NCBI GenBank assembly: GCA_947498625.1
Contig: CANMKR010000003.1
Span: 459,899-523,898, forward strand
Length of the DNA: 64,000 nucleotides
From: an uncultured Kangiella sp.
GTDB taxonomy: Bacteria > Pseudomonadota > Gammaproteobacteria > Enterobacterales > Kangiellaceae
Direction: 5' to 3'
The position numbers and the translations under genes were made by a program. How positions within the stretch are numbered: position 1 is the first letter of the stretch; each line of letters starts with the position of its first letter. Below, piece after piece: positions 28,453 to 39,607 of the stretch. The notes beneath the pieces are model-generated. The model made no database searches, was not told where the DNA came from, and worked only from the letters and a program-made list of their open reading frames with translations.

Positions 28453-30291
28453 ATGGCAGAAAATTCGACTCAATCACAGCAATCGCAACTGAAGTTGCTG
28501 ATCGCTCGCGGTAAAGAGCAAGGTTATTTAACCTATGCTGAAGTAAACGATCACTTACCGCCAGACATTGTCGATCCAGAACAAATTGAAGGTATCATCC
28601 GTATGATCAACGATATGGGCATACAGGTTTTTGAGTCAACACCTGATGCTGATGAGTTGGTATTAAACGATGATTCTGTCACTGATGAAGATGCGGCCGA
28701 AGAAGCTGCGGCGGCTTTAGCGAGTGTTGATAGTGAATTTGGTCGCACCACCGATCCTGTGCGTATGTATATGCGTGAAATGGGCACTGTAGAGCTATTG
28801 ACGCGCGAAGGCGAAATCGATATTGCAAAACGTATTGAAGAAGGCTTAAAACAGGTTCTAACGGCCATTGGTAAATACCCAGATACTATCCGTATTTTAC
28901 TGGAAGAGTACGATGCTTATTTAGCAGAAGAAGGTCGATTAACGGATATCATTACTGGCTTTAGTGATGGCGAAGAAGAAGAGTTCGTTCAAGAAGAGTC
29001 AGAAGCAGCTAAGCTCGCAGAAGCTGAGAACTCAGATGACGATGACGACGAAGATGAAGAAGAGGCTGAAGTAGATACTGGTCCAGATCCTGAAGAAGCG
29101 GCAGCACGCTTTAAGGAATTAAAGAAGCAGTATAATAAAACCGTTAAAGCTGTCGCTAAATACGGTCGTAGCCATCAGTCAGGTATAAAACAAATCGATG
29201 TAATGAATGAGCACTTTATGCAAATTCGTCTTGCCCCGCGTATGTTTGATTTCTTAGTTGTTAATCTTCGCTTAAAAATGGAAGGTATTCGCGAGCAAGA
29301 GCGAGCCATCATGAAAATGGCGGTCAATCGCTCGAAGATGCCGCGTAAAACCTTTATCACAACCTTCTCAGGTGCTGAAACTAACCCGGAATGGTTGCAA
29401 GGTCATTTAAAGAAAAAATCAAAATTTTCTGAAGCATTAAAAGAATACGAAGAAGATATTGAAAAAGCTCAACGTAAATTACAACTGATTGAGAATAGCT
29501 GTAACTTAACAGTGGTTGAAATTAAAGAAGCCAACCGTGAAATGTCGATTGGTGAAGCTAAAGCTCGTCGCGCTAAAAAAGAAATGGTTGAGGCGAACTT
29601 AAGATTAGTGATTTCGATTGCAAAAAAATACACTAACCGCGGTTTACAATTCTTAGACTTAATCCAAGAAGGTAATATTGGTTTGATGAAAGCCGTGGAT
29701 AAGTTCGAATATCGTCGTGGTTACAAGTTCTCAACCTATGCAACTTGGTGGATCCGTCAGGCGATAACTCGCTCCATCGCTGACCAAGCGCGTACCATTC
29801 GTATTCCTGTGCACATGATAGAAACTATCAACAAGTTAAATCGTATTTCGCGTCAAATGCTACAAGAAATGGGCCGTGAAGCGCAGCCTGAAGAATTGGC
29901 AGAGCGTATGGAAATGCCAGAAGATAAAATTCGTAAAGTCTTAAAAATCGCTAAAGAACCTATTTCTATGGAAACGCCGATTGGTGATGATGAAGATTCG
30001 CATTTAGGTGACTTTATTGAAGATACTACTATCGACTCTCCGGTAGATGCCGCGACAGGCGAAAGCTTAAGAGAAGTCACCGGTGAAATCTTAGGTGGCC
30101 TAACCGCACGTGAAGCGAAAGTATTGCGGATGCGCTTTGGTATCGACATGAACACCGATCATACCTTAGAAGAAGTAGGCAAGCAGTTTGATGTCACTCG
30201 TGAGCGTATTCGTCAGATTGAAGCAAAAGCTTTACGCAAACTGCGTCACCCTAGTCGCTCTGAAAAATTGCGTACTTACTTAGACGAGTAA
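28453..30291 (+). CDS. rpoD: RNA polymerase primary sigma factor RpoD (sigma 70)
   Basis: The housekeeping sigma factor, 612 residues. Region 1.1 lies at about 1-80, and region 1.2 starts at [22 protein letters not shown] long non-conserved insert contains an acidic stretch (about 195-212). Region 2 has [27 protein letters not shown] and [17 protein letters not shown], which read the -10 element. Region 4 at the C-terminus has [19 protein letters not shown], which reads the -35. It is the last gene of the cluster and is followed by a strong terminator. Confidence 0.99.
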   Translation: MAENSTQSQQSQLKLLIARGKEQGYLTYAEVNDHLPPDIVDPEQIEGIIRMINDMGIQVFESTPDADELVLNDDSVTDEDAAEEAAAALASVDSEFGRTTDPVRMYMREMGTVELLTREGEIDIAKRIEEGLKQVLTAIGKYPDTIRILLEEYDAYLAEEGRLTDIITGFSDGEEEEFVQEESEAAKLAEAENSDDDDDEDEEEAEVDTGPDPEEAAARFKELKKQYNKTVKAVAKYGRSHQSGIKQIDVMNEHFMQIRLAPRMFDFLVVNLRLKMEGIREQERAIMKMAVNRSKMPRKTFITTFSGAETNPEWLQGHLKKKSKFSEALKEYEEDIEKAQRKLQLIENSCNLTVVEIKEANREMSIGEAKARRAKKEMVEANLRLVISIAKKYTNRGLQFLDLIQEGNIGLMKAVDKFEYRRGYKFSTYATWWIRQAITRSIADQARTIRIPVHMIETINKLNRISRQMLQEMGREAQPEELAERMEMPEDKIRKVLKIAKEPISMETPIGDDEDSHLGDFIEDTTIDSPVDAATGESLREVTGEILGGLTAREAKVLRMRFGIDMNTDHTLEEVGKQFDVTRERIRQIEAKALRKLRHPSRSEKLRTYLDE

Positions 30292-30323
30292 TTCAATTCG
30301 CGATTTTAATTAAGATCTGATGT

Positions 30324-30351
30324 AAAAAGGCTTCCAATTGGAAGCCTTTTT
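30324..30351. terminator. Bidirectional terminator between rpoD and the DUF4097 gene
   Basis: A perfect palindrome of 28 bases: A-run, GGCTTCC, AATT loop, GGAAGCC, T-run. It lies 32 bases after the rpoD stop and 26 bases after the stop of the convergent gene, and can serve both strands. Confidence 0.92.
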
Positions 30352-30377
30352 ATTTTATTTGGGAAGTAATTTTTGAA

Positions 30378-31142
30378 TTAGTCTTTCCTGACTTCAATAT
30401 CGCCATTGACCGTATCGAATAATAAGCGAGCATTACCGCTTTTATAGCGCCCTTCCATATCAGCACCAACATACTTACCTTCTTCAACTTCTATACCAAA
30501 GTCATTGGATAAGTCGCCATTCAAGGTTTCAGCATCCAATCTAAAACCTTCATTTTCAGGCAAGTAGACTTCGATATCACCGTTAACACTCTCAGATTTA
30601 ATACGTTGATCGCCTTTAAATTGTTGCATGACAATTTTAACATCGCCATTGACAGTATCGACAGAAACATCTGAACCTGCATTTTCAATTTTGACTTTTC
30701 CATTAACCGTTTCTACTTTCATGTCACCATACACATCACTGATAGCGACATTGCCGTTAACTGAGTCAATCATCTTTAAAACAACCTTATGAGGTACTTT
30801 CAAACGGAATTCGACTTCGCCCGAAGAGCCATTCCATCCACCAAACCAACTCGACTTTTTCTTAAACTCTACATCCACTGAAAAATGATTCGATGAGGCA
30901 TCAATTTCGACTTCTATACGCTCTAAATCATCCTTATCATCTGCACTGACGGTATATTCCAATTGGATTTGATCACGATCCCAGCCTTCGAGTTTAATGT
31001 TGCCGTTAATGTTTTCCACTCGAACGGTACCGTTACTGCTAAAGCTGTAAGTTTCTGAAAACTCACGCTCAACATCGGCGATTACACCAAATGATAAAGT
31101 AGTTGCTGCTAGTGCCAATACTGACTTCGTTAATATGTTCAT
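30378..31142 (-). CDS. DUF4097-type beta-strand repeat protein, exported
   Basis: A signal peptide (residues 1-22, ending GVIA) is followed by a region of repeated beta strands. The unit VNGxI/V/D recurs at least seven times (NINGNI, SVNGNV, TVNGKV, TVNGDV, SVNGDI, TLNGDL, TVNGDI), the hallmark of DUF4097/DUF4098 proteins, which form a right-handed beta-solenoid. There are no Cys and no catalytic motif. The function of the family is unknown, although members are often near envelope stress regulators. It lies 57 bases downstream of the AsmA gene and may share its transcript. Confidence 0.85.
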   Translation of the reverse strand: MNILTKSVLALAATTLSFGVIADVEREFSETYSFSSNGTVRVENINGNIKLEGWDRDQIQLEYTVSADDKDDLERIEVEIDASSNHFSVDVEFKKKSSWFGGWNGSSGEVEFRLKVPHKVVLKMIDSVNGNVAISDVYGDMKVETVNGKVKIENAGSDVSVDTVNGDVKIVMQQFKGDQRIKSESVNGDIEVYLPENEGFRLDAETLNGDLSNDFGIEVEEGKYVGADMEGRYKSGNARLLFDTVNGDIEVRKD

Positions 31143-31199
31143 TGTAAATCTCTCACTTTTGTTTCGTTTCTTATTAGATGTGGTGATTTGAAAAAGGGT

Positions 31200-33032
31200 T
31201 TAGTCGAATTTCAATTTATCCAATAATTTCTTTTTTAGCTCATCTTCAAGCTCTTTCTTTTTATCATCAATTTCTTTATCAATTTGCGATTTATACTTGG
31301 CTTTCAAGATACTTTCAAAATCTATACTAGGCTTAGGTTCTGTCCAGGTACCTTTCAACTCAAATGGTAAATTAACTCCGGTCAATTGCGGGTATTTTTT
31401 CTCTAGCTGCTCTTTAAGTGCACCTTTTAATACCAGTTGAAAATTGCCAGCCAAGCTTTCTTTATTAGCATTTGTGCTTGCAGCTCCCAGCAAATCAAAT
31501 AATGGCGTAACTAAAGCGATATTATTAAGTTGAATCAGGCCCTTATCCGCTTTCAAATCGCTTTTTAAACCGGCAAAACTAGTTTTCCCTTTAAAAGAAT
31601 CCGCGGTGGTAAGAGTTTGTAGATTGATACCCGACTCAATGATTTTATTCAAATCCCAGCCACTCAAAGCACCATTGGATAAATTAATAGCGCCAGTGCC
31701 TGATAAGTTCTGCAGCATTTGTTTTACTTCTGTTCCGCGCGTCGACAAATTTAAATCCAAATCGCCCAAACCCGATAATTTATCCAGTTCAAACATTTCA
31801 CTGATTAAATCACCCACTTGAATTTTTTGCATCCGAGGAGAGACACTTAAGGCTAATGGAGAGCTAGCAAAATTAATACTAGCGTCACTGCTGATGTCAC
31901 CTTGAAAAGCGCTCGCTTTAAAGGGTTTTAACCATAAAGTAGTCCCTTTATTGGAAAGGTCGGCTTGTACGTTACTAAGTTTTGTCTTATTAAGGGTAAT
32001 TGAGTCCGCAGCAAAAGTCCCTTTGACCCTAGCGCGCTTTAAAAAGTCGGCAATGGGTTTACCATCAAATGGCGCAGAAGCTTGTCCTGCGCCTTTAGTA
32101 TCTGAAGCTAGCAAAGGGGTTAAATTTAGATCTTCAGCCTTAAGATTAAGCTGGATATCTTTGAAGGTACTAAAAGTCGCATTCAGGTCTATATCAAACT
32201 TTTGATTATCCGCCAGCAGGCTACCTAAATGACTTATTATACTGTTTTGATTGTTTAGGCTGACCTTTGAATCACCCGAAAGCTCTAAACGGTCCAACTT
32301 ATTACCCATGTTATCCATCACCGCGCTAGTCTTGCGCAAGGAAATTTCTCGTCCTCCAGTAGCCACATTTAATTCACTGTTCAACTGCCAGTCAGCTTCT
32401 GTTTTACCGCTGCCACTGATAAATTCGCCACTAGCACTGATTGGAGTCCATTGATCAAAAGCAAATTGATTGAGTTCAAACTGATTCAAACTGAAGCTTT
32501 GAGTCAGTTTGCCGTTAGGGTTGTATTGATTCAGTACAAAATCGTCTAAAGCAACACGGCTTACGCTTAAACTAGTTTCAGACTCAGCTGCTTCATTTTG
32601 AGAAAAGGGTTGAGCTTTTTGACTATTGGTTATTAATACATCAAGGTTAGAGCGGCCCTGTTTATCCCTTAACAAATTTAGCTCAGAGCCCGTTAGTTCG
32701 ATCGCCCCTATTTCTATCTGTCCTTTTAATAAAGGCATTAATTTAATACTGGCTTTTAATTCATTTACCGAGAGTAAATTTCGTTCGCGTTTAAAACCAT
32801 CTGGGTTGGATAATTTGATTTTCCCTGTCTGCACCTCTAACCATGGAAAGAAATTCAAGGATAGATCTTCTTCAATGGTTAAATCGGCGCTCGTTTGCTC
32901 TTTAACCATGCTAATGGCACGGGATTTCAAGTTATCGCTATCAAATACATAAAAAGCGATGCCAACAAATAGTGCCAATATGATAAATAAACTGGTGATT
33001 AACCAAAAAATCCCTTTTAGGAGCGATTTCAT
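31200..33032 (-). CDS. AsmA family protein
   Basis: A 610-residue protein with one N-terminal membrane anchor (about residues 8-30). The AsmA N-terminal domain follows (LTIEEDLSLNFFPWLEVQTGKIKLSNPDGF near 50-80), then a long periplasmic beta-rich region. The C-terminal AsmA domain contains LSGTGAINLSNGALSGWDLNKIIE (about 455-480), and the tail is Lys-rich. AsmA-like proteins are thought to bridge the envelope and carry phospholipids to the outer membrane. The closest E. coli relative is AsmA (617 residues). It is followed by the DUF4097 gene on the same strand. Confidence 0.9.
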   Translation of the reverse strand: MKSLLKGIFWLITSLFIILALFVGIAFYVFDSDNLKSRAISMVKEQTSADLTIEEDLSLNFFPWLEVQTGKIKLSNPDGFKRERNLLSVNELKASIKLMPLLKGQIEIGAIELTGSELNLLRDKQGRSNLDVLITNSQKAQPFSQNEAAESETSLSVSRVALDDFVLNQYNPNGKLTQSFSLNQFELNQFAFDQWTPISASGEFISGSGKTEADWQLNSELNVATGGREISLRKTSAVMDNMGNKLDRLELSGDSKVSLNNQNSIISHLGSLLADNQKFDIDLNATFSTFKDIQLNLKAEDLNLTPLLASDTKGAGQASAPFDGKPIADFLKRARVKGTFAADSITLNKTKLSNVQADLSNKGTTLWLKPFKASAFQGDISSDASINFASSPLALSVSPRMQKIQVGDLISEMFELDKLSGLGDLDLNLSTRGTEVKQMLQNLSGTGAINLSNGALSGWDLNKIIESGINLQTLTTADSFKGKTSFAGLKSDLKADKGLIQLNNIALVTPLFDLLGAASTNANKESLAGNFQLVLKGALKEQLEKKYPQLTGVNLPFELKGTWTEPKPSIDFESILKAKYKSQIDKEIDDKKKELEDELKKKLLDKLKFD

Positions 33033-33200
33033 AATAATGTCCGATGTTTAGCTTGTTTTTCTGATATAGACTTAGAGTAGCTGACAAATGTTAAGTTTCA
33101 AACGTATCAGTGCAAATAATTAATAAAAGAATGAACTTTCTGCAACTTTAGCTCACTAAGTTAGTAGATATCTTGTCATAATATCTTATTTAGTAGACAT

Positions 33201-33234
33201 TTAAAAAAGCCAATCAATTGATTGGCTTCTTTTT
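33201..33234 (-). terminator. Terminator of glnS
   Basis: A perfect 22-base palindrome at 33207-33228 is followed on the minus strand by a run of six T (33203-33208), 35-60 bases after the glnS stop. The other side also has a T-rich run, so it could act both ways, but only glnS needs it. Confidence 0.88.
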
Positions 33235-33268
33235 TCTGAGTGTTAAGGCGTCTACGCTTAAAGCTGCT

Positions 33269-34930
33269 TTAACCTTGCCAGGCGTTTCGTAGCGTCACGG
33301 TACGGTTAAATACTAACTTCTCACCATAATCGAAACGATCTGCCGTAAAATAACCTTCTCTTTCAAACTGAAACCTATCTTCTGGTTTAGCATCCGCTAA
33401 GCTAGCTTCAACCATTGCCGTTTGTTCGCTGTAAGAATTTTCATTTAAAGCTTCTAAGAAGTTATCCATAGCGCCTGGATTATCAACTTTAAATAAACGA
33501 TCATACTGTCTAATTAAAGCTGGCTTAGCGTGCTTAGCTGAAACCCAATGAATCACTCCACGCACTTTGCGTCCTTCTGGATTTTTACCCAAAGTGTCAG
33601 GATCGTAACTACAATGTAGTTCTGTGATGTCACCATTTGCATCATAAATTGCTTCATCGGCACGAATCACATAAGCATTGCGCAAACGCACTTCACCACC
33701 TTTAACCATGCGCTTATACTTCTTATTGGCTTCTTCGCGATAATCCGCGCGATCAATATAAAGCTCACGACTAAATGCTAGGGTACGAGTTCCCATCTCA
33801 TCATTTTTCGGATGATTTTTCCCCGTCAGCATTTCTTCTTTATCTTCAGGATAATTAGTAATGATTACTTTGATAGGATCCATTACTGCCATACGACGCT
33901 CGACCGTTGCATCCAAATCATGCCGAACATTATCTTCCAGCAAAGTCATATCAGTCACACTATTTACTTTCGAGATACCAACAGCTTTACAGAAATTGCG
34001 AATAGACATAGGGGTATAACCGCGACGGCGCATACCAGAAATAGTTGGCATTCGAGGATCATCCCAGCCATGGACCAAATTCTGCTCGACCAACTGGGTC
34101 AATTTGCGCTTAGAAGTAATGGTGTAAGCTAGGTTTAATCGTGAAAATTCATACTGATAAGGTCTTGCAGGAATATCCAAGTTATCTAAAACCCAATCAT
34201 ACAAAGGACGATTAACCTCAAACTCAAGGGTACAGAGTGAATGAGTAATTTCCTCTAAAGCATCAGAAATACAGTGAGTAAAATCGTACATTGGGTAAAT
34301 GCACCACTTATCGCCAGTTTTAATATGGTGCATACGTTTAATGCGATACAAAACAGGATCACGCATCAACATATTGGGATGACTCATGTCTATTTTCCCA
34401 CGCAAGACCATTTTGCCGTCTTCAAACTCTCCTGCGCGCATCCGCTCAAACAAGTCTAAACTTTCTGCTACAGGTCTATTTCGATAAGGACTTTCTGTTC
34501 CTGCAACTTGGAAGTTACCACGCGCTTCTTTCATGGCTTCCGGCGAAGACTCGTCTATGTAAGCCAAGCCTTTTTCAATCAGTTGCTTAGCAAAGCCATA
34601 CAAGTCTTCGAAATAATCCGATGCGTTATGAACCTCTTGATGCCACTCAAAACCCAACCATTTCACGTCTTCTTGAATAGCTTTAGCAAATTCTTCTGAC
34701 TCTTTTTCTGGATTGGTATCATCAAAGCGCAAATTACATACTGCGCCATGTTCTTGATAAGCTTCAGCAATACCAAAATTTAGGCAAATCGACTTAGCAT
34801 GGCCCACATGTAAATAACCATTTGGCTCAGGCGGAAAACGGGTATGGACACGGCCATCGTTTTTTCCTTCGGCTAAGTCTTTATCAATAATATTTCTAAT
34901 AAAATCAGTATATTTTACGGTTTCGCTCAT
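33269..34930 (-). CDS. glnS: Glutaminyl-tRNA synthetase
   Basis: A class I aminoacyl-tRNA synthetase charging tRNA-Gln. The HIGH-type motif is [15 protein letters not shown] near residue 35, and the KMSKS-type motif is ITSKRKL near 265. The Gln/Glu discrimination segment [16 protein letters not shown] is the GlnRS form. The C-terminal anticodon-binding beta barrels follow. I chose the ATG at 34930 (553 residues, [16 protein letters not shown], which lines up with E. coli MSEAEARPTNFIRQIID) over a GTG nine bases upstream. The presence of GlnRS means tRNA-Gln need not be made through the amidotransferase route. Confidence 0.98.
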   Translation of the reverse strand: MSETVKYTDFIRNIIDKDLAEGKNDGRVHTRFPPEPNGYLHVGHAKSICLNFGIAEAYQEHGAVCNLRFDDTNPEKESEEFAKAIQEDVKWLGFEWHQEVHNASDYFEDLYGFAKQLIEKGLAYIDESSPEAMKEARGNFQVAGTESPYRNRPVAESLDLFERMRAGEFEDGKMVLRGKIDMSHPNMLMRDPVLYRIKRMHHIKTGDKWCIYPMYDFTHCISDALEEITHSLCTLEFEVNRPLYDWVLDNLDIPARPYQYEFSRLNLAYTITSKRKLTQLVEQNLVHGWDDPRMPTISGMRRRGYTPMSIRNFCKAVGISKVNSVTDMTLLEDNVRHDLDATVERRMAVMDPIKVIITNYPEDKEEMLTGKNHPKNDEMGTRTLAFSRELYIDRADYREEANKKYKRMVKGGEVRLRNAYVIRADEAIYDANGDITELHCSYDPDTLGKNPEGRKVRGVIHWVSAKHAKPALIRQYDRLFKVDNPGAMDNFLEALNENSYSEQTAMVEASLADAKPEDRFQFEREGYFTADRFDYGEKLVFNRTVTLRNAWQG

Positions 34931-35106
34931 GCTGCTCACTTCAAGGAGTAATCACACTCATTAGTATGAATAAGTGGGGATTTTAGCGGTATTTACAAGC
35001 CAGTGCGAATGCTTTTAGCAAATTTATCAAAGCATACTCAATTTCTTCCTTTTTAGGTTTGAATAAGCGACAATATAGTCATTAAGAGTAATTTTGAGGC
35101 CTTATT

Positions 35107-35328
35107 TTGGCTGCAGCAAAGAAAAACAATTTTGAAAATCAACTGGAAGAATTAGAAGCCATTGTTGATCAGTTAGAAGATGGTGATTTGCCATTAGATG
35201 AAGCCTTAAAGATATTTGAAAAAGGGGTAAAACTGTCACGTCAATGCCAAAAGCATTTAGCCGAAGCAGAACAAAAAGTTACTATTTTAATGAATGGTAA
35301 AGAAGAAATATTTGATGCCGAAGAATAA
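35107..35328 (+). CDS. xseB: Exodeoxyribonuclease VII small subunit
   Basis: A 73-residue acidic helical protein with the family core NFENQLEELEAIVDQLEDG, followed by LPLDEALKIFEKGVKLSRQC. XseB binds XseA to form the single-strand exonuclease. The start is a TTG at 35107, with GAGG about ten bases upstream and no nearer ATG. The stop is immediately followed by the ispA ATG. The xseB-ispA-dxs order is standard in gammaproteobacteria. Confidence 0.95.
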   Translation: MAAAKKNNFENQLEELEAIVDQLEDGDLPLDEALKIFEKGVKLSRQCQKHLAEAEQKVTILMNGKEEIFDAEE

Positions 35329-36273
35329 ATGCACGCCATAAAAACTCCAGCCATGCCTATAAATACTTCCACTCTTACTATCGATGGCTTTGCAGCTGAA
35401 ATCAATCAATGGCAACAAAGGATTGAGCGCATTATTGCTAATTCCTTACCAAGCGACAGTATAGAGCCGCATAATTTACACCAAGCCATGCGCTACTCAG
35501 CATTGAATGGTGGTAAGCGGGTTAGACCCTTATTGGTTTACTTAACCGGCTTAGCATTTAATGCCAAATTAGAAGATCTCGATCAAGCTGCTTTAGCCGT
35601 AGAGTTAATTCACTGCTATTCATTGGTACATGATGACCTACCAGCGATGGATGATGATGATTTAAGGCGAGGTAAAGCGACTTGTCATATCGAGTTTGAC
35701 GAAGCCACTGCTATTTTAGCTGGCGATGCTTTGCATACTCTAGCCTTTGAAATTTTATCGGCCTCAAAATTCAGCAACTTGGCTCAACCGCAACAACTCA
35801 GCATGTTGTCTTTATTAGCCCAAGCAAGTGGCTCCTTAGGTATGGGCGGCGGTCAAGCTATTGATTTAGCGTCCACCAATAAAACCATCGATTTGCCGAT
35901 GTTAGAGAATATGCATCGCATGAAAACAGGAGCCTTGATAAAAGCCAGCGTCTTACTTGGAGCCCTTTGTGCTGGCTCAATCGAGCCTTCTGAACAGGCT
36001 CTACTAGAAGAGTATGCCGACACCATTGGCTTAGCTTTTCAAGTACAAGACGATATTCTAGATATAGAATCTGACACAGAAACTTTAGGTAAACCACAAG
36101 GCTCCGATCAAGAAAAAGATAAAAACACTTATCCGGCATTAATTGGAATTGATGGTTCTAAGCAAAAATTACAAGATTTATTAAGCTTGGCGCTACAAGC
36201 CTTGGACAAGTTGCCGTACAATACCGCCAACCTCGCGCAGCTAGCGCACTTTATTACCCAGCGACGCCACTAA
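35329..36273 (+). CDS. ispA: Polyprenyl synthase (farnesyl diphosphate synthase)
   Basis: IspA condenses DMAPP and IPP to geranyl and farnesyl diphosphate. The first Asp-rich motif is DDLPAMDDDDLRRG (about residues 99-112) and the second is FQVQDDILDIESD (about 235-247). GGKRVRPLLVY marks the IPP-binding Lys/Arg. At 314 residues it is a little longer than E. coli IspA (299). The extra length is at the N-terminus, so an internal ATG at 35353 is possible. The ATG directly abuts the xseB stop. Confidence 0.96.
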   Translation: MHAIKTPAMPINTSTLTIDGFAAEINQWQQRIERIIANSLPSDSIEPHNLHQAMRYSALNGGKRVRPLLVYLTGLAFNAKLEDLDQAALAVELIHCYSLVHDDLPAMDDDDLRRGKATCHIEFDEATAILAGDALHTLAFEILSASKFSNLAQPQQLSMLSLLAQASGSLGMGGGQAIDLASTNKTIDLPMLENMHRMKTGALIKASVLLGALCAGSIEPSEQALLEEYADTIGLAFQVQDDILDIESDTETLGKPQGSDQEKDKNTYPALIGIDGSKQKLQDLLSLALQALDKLPYNTANLAQLAHFITQRRH

Positions 36274-36293
36274 ACGGTATTATTAGTTAGATT

Positions 36294-38135
36294 ATGAGCG
36301 ATAACTCTTATTCAATTTTGCAAACTATTGATTCTCCCATTCAACTTAGAGAACTGGAGAAAGATCAGTTATTGCTTTTAGCCGACGAGTTACGTCAATA
36401 CTTGATTGATACCATCAGCGGTTGCGGTGGTCACTTCGCTGCCGGTTTAGGTACCGTTGAGTTAACTGTCGCTTTACACTATATATTTAATACCCCGGAC
36501 GACAGAATCGTTTGGGACGTCGGCCATCAAGCTTATCCGCACAAGGTACTTACAGGACGCCGTGATCAATTAGCGACCATCCGTCAAACTGATGGTTTGC
36601 ACCCCTTCCCTGTTAGAACTGAATCCGAATACGATACTTTTGCTGTTGGCCACTCCAGCACCTCCATTAGTGCAGCTCTTGGCATGGCCATGGCTGCTAA
36701 ACAAAAAGGCGAAGAACGTCATTGCGTCGCGGTGATTGGTGATGGAGCATTAACTGGCGGCATGGCATTTGAAGCCATGAATCACGCTGCAGATACCGAC
36801 ACCAACATGTTAGTGATTTTGAATGACAATGAAATGTCGATTTCAGAAAACGTTGGCGCCTTAAATAAATACTTAGCAAAGCTATTAGCTGGGCGCTTTT
36901 ATCAACGCGTTCGTGAAACTGGCAAAAAAGCACTGCATGGCATGAAGCCATTATCTGACTTTGTGGGTCGTGCTGAAGAGCATATGCGCGGTATGCTGCT
37001 GCCTGGCACTTTATTTGAAGAGTTAGGTTTTCATTATATTGGCCCAATCGACGGTCATGATTTGCCTACACTCTTAAGTACCTTAGAAACAATAAAAACA
37101 CTTAAAGGCCCTCAGTTTCTACACATTGTTACGCGAAAAGGCAAAGGCTATGAGCCAGCGGAAAATGACCCTATTGCATATCATGGCGTGCCTATTTTCG
37201 ATCCTAAAGTGACTGACTTGCCTAAAGGTGTAAAACCAAAAACCTATTCAAATATCTTTGGCGATTTCTTATGTGATATGGCTGCGCAAGACGAACGCTT
37301 GGTAGGCATTACACCAGCAATGCGTGAAGGCTCGGATATGATCCGTTTTTCACGTGAATTTCCTGAGCGATATTTTGACGTAGGGATCGCCGAGCAGCAT
37401 GCGGTGACTGTTTCTGCAGGATTAGCGTGCGAAGGGTTAAAACCCGTTTGTGCCATCTACTCAACATTCTTACAACGTGGTTACGATCAATTAATACACG
37501 ATGTTGCCTTACAAGAGCTCGATGTTCTATTCGCCATTGACCGTGCAGGTTTAGTTGGCGGCGATGGCGCGACGCATAATGGGGCATTCGACATTAGCTT
37601 CTTACGCTGTATCCCGAACATGGTCATTATGGCACCTAGCGATGAAAACGAATGTCGTCAATGCCTATATACTGGCTATATGTATGAAGGGCCTGCAGCG
37701 GTTCGGTACCCTCGCGGAATGGGAAGCGGCGTTGTACCTCAAGAAATTTTTACCCCTTACCCGCTAGGCAAAGGTGAGATGAAACGTACCGGTGCAAAAG
37801 TGGCGATCCTTTCTTTTGGATCTATGTTGCCACTAGCGATGGAAACGGCGGAAGAAATCGATGCCAGCGTTGCTGATATGCGTTTTGTAAAACCGCTGGA
37901 TGAAACTTTGATAAAAGAGTTAGCAGACTCTCATGATTTATTTATTACTCTAGAAGAGAATGCCATCATGGGTGGCGCCGGTAGTGCGGTGAATGAATTT
38001 ATTCTAGAAAATAATATTCAAATTAGAGTGAGAAACTTAGGCTTACCCGATCGCTTTATTGAACATGGTGATACTAAAGATTTATTCGAACGAATTGAGC
38101 TGACTAAAGCAAAAATCATACAAGTTGCTGAATAA
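36294..38135 (+). CDS. dxs: 1-deoxy-D-xylulose-5-phosphate synthase
   Basis: DXS joins pyruvate and glyceraldehyde 3-phosphate with thiamine diphosphate, opening the MEP isoprenoid pathway and feeding thiamine and pyridoxal synthesis. Motifs are [16 protein letters not shown], the ThDP signature [17 protein letters not shown] with its downstream NDNEMSIS, and [18 protein letters not shown] in the transketolase-like pyrimidine domain. The length of 613 residues fits. It is the last gene of the xseB-ispA-dxs operon, 20 bases after ispA, and is convergent with pgpA with only 16 bases between them. Confidence 0.98.
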   Translation: MSDNSYSILQTIDSPIQLRELEKDQLLLLADELRQYLIDTISGCGGHFAAGLGTVELTVALHYIFNTPDDRIVWDVGHQAYPHKVLTGRRDQLATIRQTDGLHPFPVRTESEYDTFAVGHSSTSISAALGMAMAAKQKGEERHCVAVIGDGALTGGMAFEAMNHAADTDTNMLVILNDNEMSISENVGALNKYLAKLLAGRFYQRVRETGKKALHGMKPLSDFVGRAEEHMRGMLLPGTLFEELGFHYIGPIDGHDLPTLLSTLETIKTLKGPQFLHIVTRKGKGYEPAENDPIAYHGVPIFDPKVTDLPKGVKPKTYSNIFGDFLCDMAAQDERLVGITPAMREGSDMIRFSREFPERYFDVGIAEQHAVTVSAGLACEGLKPVCAIYSTFLQRGYDQLIHDVALQELDVLFAIDRAGLVGGDGATHNGAFDISFLRCIPNMVIMAPSDENECRQCLYTGYMYEGPAAVRYPRGMGSGVVPQEIFTPYPLGKGEMKRTGAKVAILSFGSMLPLAMETAEEIDASVADMRFVKPLDETLIKELADSHDLFITLEENAIMGGAGSAVNEFILENNIQIRVRNLGLPDRFIEHGDTKDLFERIELTKAKIIQVAE

Positions 38136-38151
38136 ACTAAGCTAGTTATGA

Positions 38152-38625
38152 TTAGTTTAGAAAGTATAAAGCTAACTGCAATATCACCGCAGCTAGACCG
38201 CCTGCAATAATATCGTCAATCATAATTCCAAAGCCACCTTTTACTTTTTTATCTAGAATTTTAATTGGCCATGGTTTTACAATGTCAAAAAATCGAAATA
38301 AGATAAAGCCTGCTAGAGCCCAATACCAAGTTACAGGCAAGGCAATCATAGTCACTAGATAACCGCAAATTTCATCCCAAACGATGCCGCCATGATCGTG
38401 CACACCCAGCTTTTTTGAACTGACGCCACAAAGCCATACCCCCAAAAAGCTGAGCAGTACCGTTACCAATAAGTAATACTCTAAGCTTAACTGCGCCAGC
38501 AAAAACCAAATAGGAATAGCGATCAAAGTTCCCCAAGTTCCAGGAGCTTTGGGCAATAGCCCCGAACCAAACCCAAAGGCTAAAAAATGGATAGGATCGG
38601 TAAGAATAGTTTTATTAAAAGACAT
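38152..38625 (-). CDS. pgpA: Phosphatidylglycerophosphatase A
   Basis: PgpA dephosphorylates phosphatidylglycerol phosphate in the inner membrane. At 157 residues it has about four membrane spans. It carries the family motifs AFGFGSGLLPKAPGTWGTL, HDHGGIVWDEICGYLV and the C-terminal GGFGIMIDDIIAGGLAA with acidic active-site residues. It is the last gene of the minus-strand cluster beginning at glyA, three bases after the thiL stop. Confidence 0.96.
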   Translation of the reverse strand: MSFNKTILTDPIHFLAFGFGSGLLPKAPGTWGTLIAIPIWFLLAQLSLEYYLLVTVLLSFLGVWLCGVSSKKLGVHDHGGIVWDEICGYLVTMIALPVTWYWALAGFILFRFFDIVKPWPIKILDKKVKGGFGIMIDDIIAGGLAAVILQLALYFLN

Positions 38626-38628
38626 ATA

Positions 38629-39597
38629 TTATTCGTTAGTAGAAAAATGTTGCCAACTAGCTTGATTCATTTCGTAAGCTTCTTTGTTCAGTAATACTTT
38701 AAGTGAGTACTTTGACGCAACCATCTTTCCAACTCGCGTCACTCTAGTGTTGGTTTTATTTGCATGCTGGTGAATTGTATTACGAAAACTTTCGTTCGCA
38801 GTGAAGCACAATTGATAATCATCACCACCGCTTAAAGCCAATTGACGCGCCTTATCTATACCTGCAACTTCTATCAAAGCTTCATCTAACGGCAGAGCTT
38901 CTACCATAATCTCGGCCCCTAATTGACTCTGCTCCAGAATATGACTCAAATCTGCATGTAAACCATCTGAAATATCAATAGCGGCACTGGCGAACTTAAA
39001 AAATTTCTTTCTAGCAAAGTGATAAGGAATTTCTGGCCTAACCAGTCTATTCCATAGGGATGATTCAAATTCATTTCGGTCTTGCTTATGATTTATATCT
39101 AAAGCAATCTTGGCGCTACCTAAGGTGCCGGTAATCCAAATATCATCACCAATTTGAGCACCCGATCTTAAGATCGCTTTATGCTTTTTTACCAAACCAA
39201 AAACTTGAATAGAAATACTTAAAGGGCCTTGCGTCGTATCGCCGCCGACAAGGTTTATAGAAAATTGCTCTGAAGTTTCTTTAAGGCTTTTGGAGAATGC
39301 ATCAAGCCAAAGCTTATCGTTTTCGGGCAAGGTTATTGCCAGAGTATAAGCCAGAGGTTGGGCCCCCATAGCAAGTAAATCGCTAACGTTAACTGCTAAT
39401 GCTTTGTACGCTAAATCTTGCGGAGACACATCTGCATAAAAATGAACACCAGTCACAAGAGTATCCACACTAGTGACCAGCTGTTTATTTTTAGGAATAT
39501 CTAAAATGGCACAATCATCGCCAATAGCTTTAACGATTGATTCAGAAGCATTCTGTTCAAAATTAAAATATTGCTGGATGATATTAAATTCAGCCAT
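38629..39597 (-). CDS. thiL: Thiamine-monophosphate kinase
   Basis: ThiL phosphorylates thiamine phosphate to the diphosphate cofactor. The sequence shows the AIR synthase-like fold: GDDCAILD near residue 25 binds ATP and magnesium, and VTGVHFYADVSPQDLAYKALAVNVSDLLAMGA and LVGGDTTQGP are family motifs, as is DISDGLHADL. The ATG at 39597 is preferred over a TTG one codon upstream, giving 322 residues. The enzyme's product is the cofactor of DXS encoded nearby. It lies 10 bases after nusB. Confidence 0.95.
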   Translation of the reverse strand: MAEFNIIQQYFNFEQNASESIVKAIGDDCAILDIPKNKQLVTSVDTLVTGVHFYADVSPQDLAYKALAVNVSDLLAMGAQPLAYTLAITLPENDKLWLDAFSKSLKETSEQFSINLVGGDTTQGPLSISIQVFGLVKKHKAILRSGAQIGDDIWITGTLGSAKIALDINHKQDRNEFESSLWNRLVRPEIPYHFARKKFFKFASAAIDISDGLHADLSHILEQSQLGAEIMVEALPLDEALIEVAGIDKARQLALSGGDDYQLCFTANESFRNTIHQHANKTNTRVTRVGKMVASKYSLKVLLNKEAYEMNQASWQHFSTNE

Positions 39598-39607
39598 CAA
39601 AGAATGC

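Noticed and set aside
30378..31142. VNGD repeats as a DNA repeat array or recent duplication
   Set aside because: The repeats are at protein level with diverged codons, the normal DUF4097 solenoid pattern.
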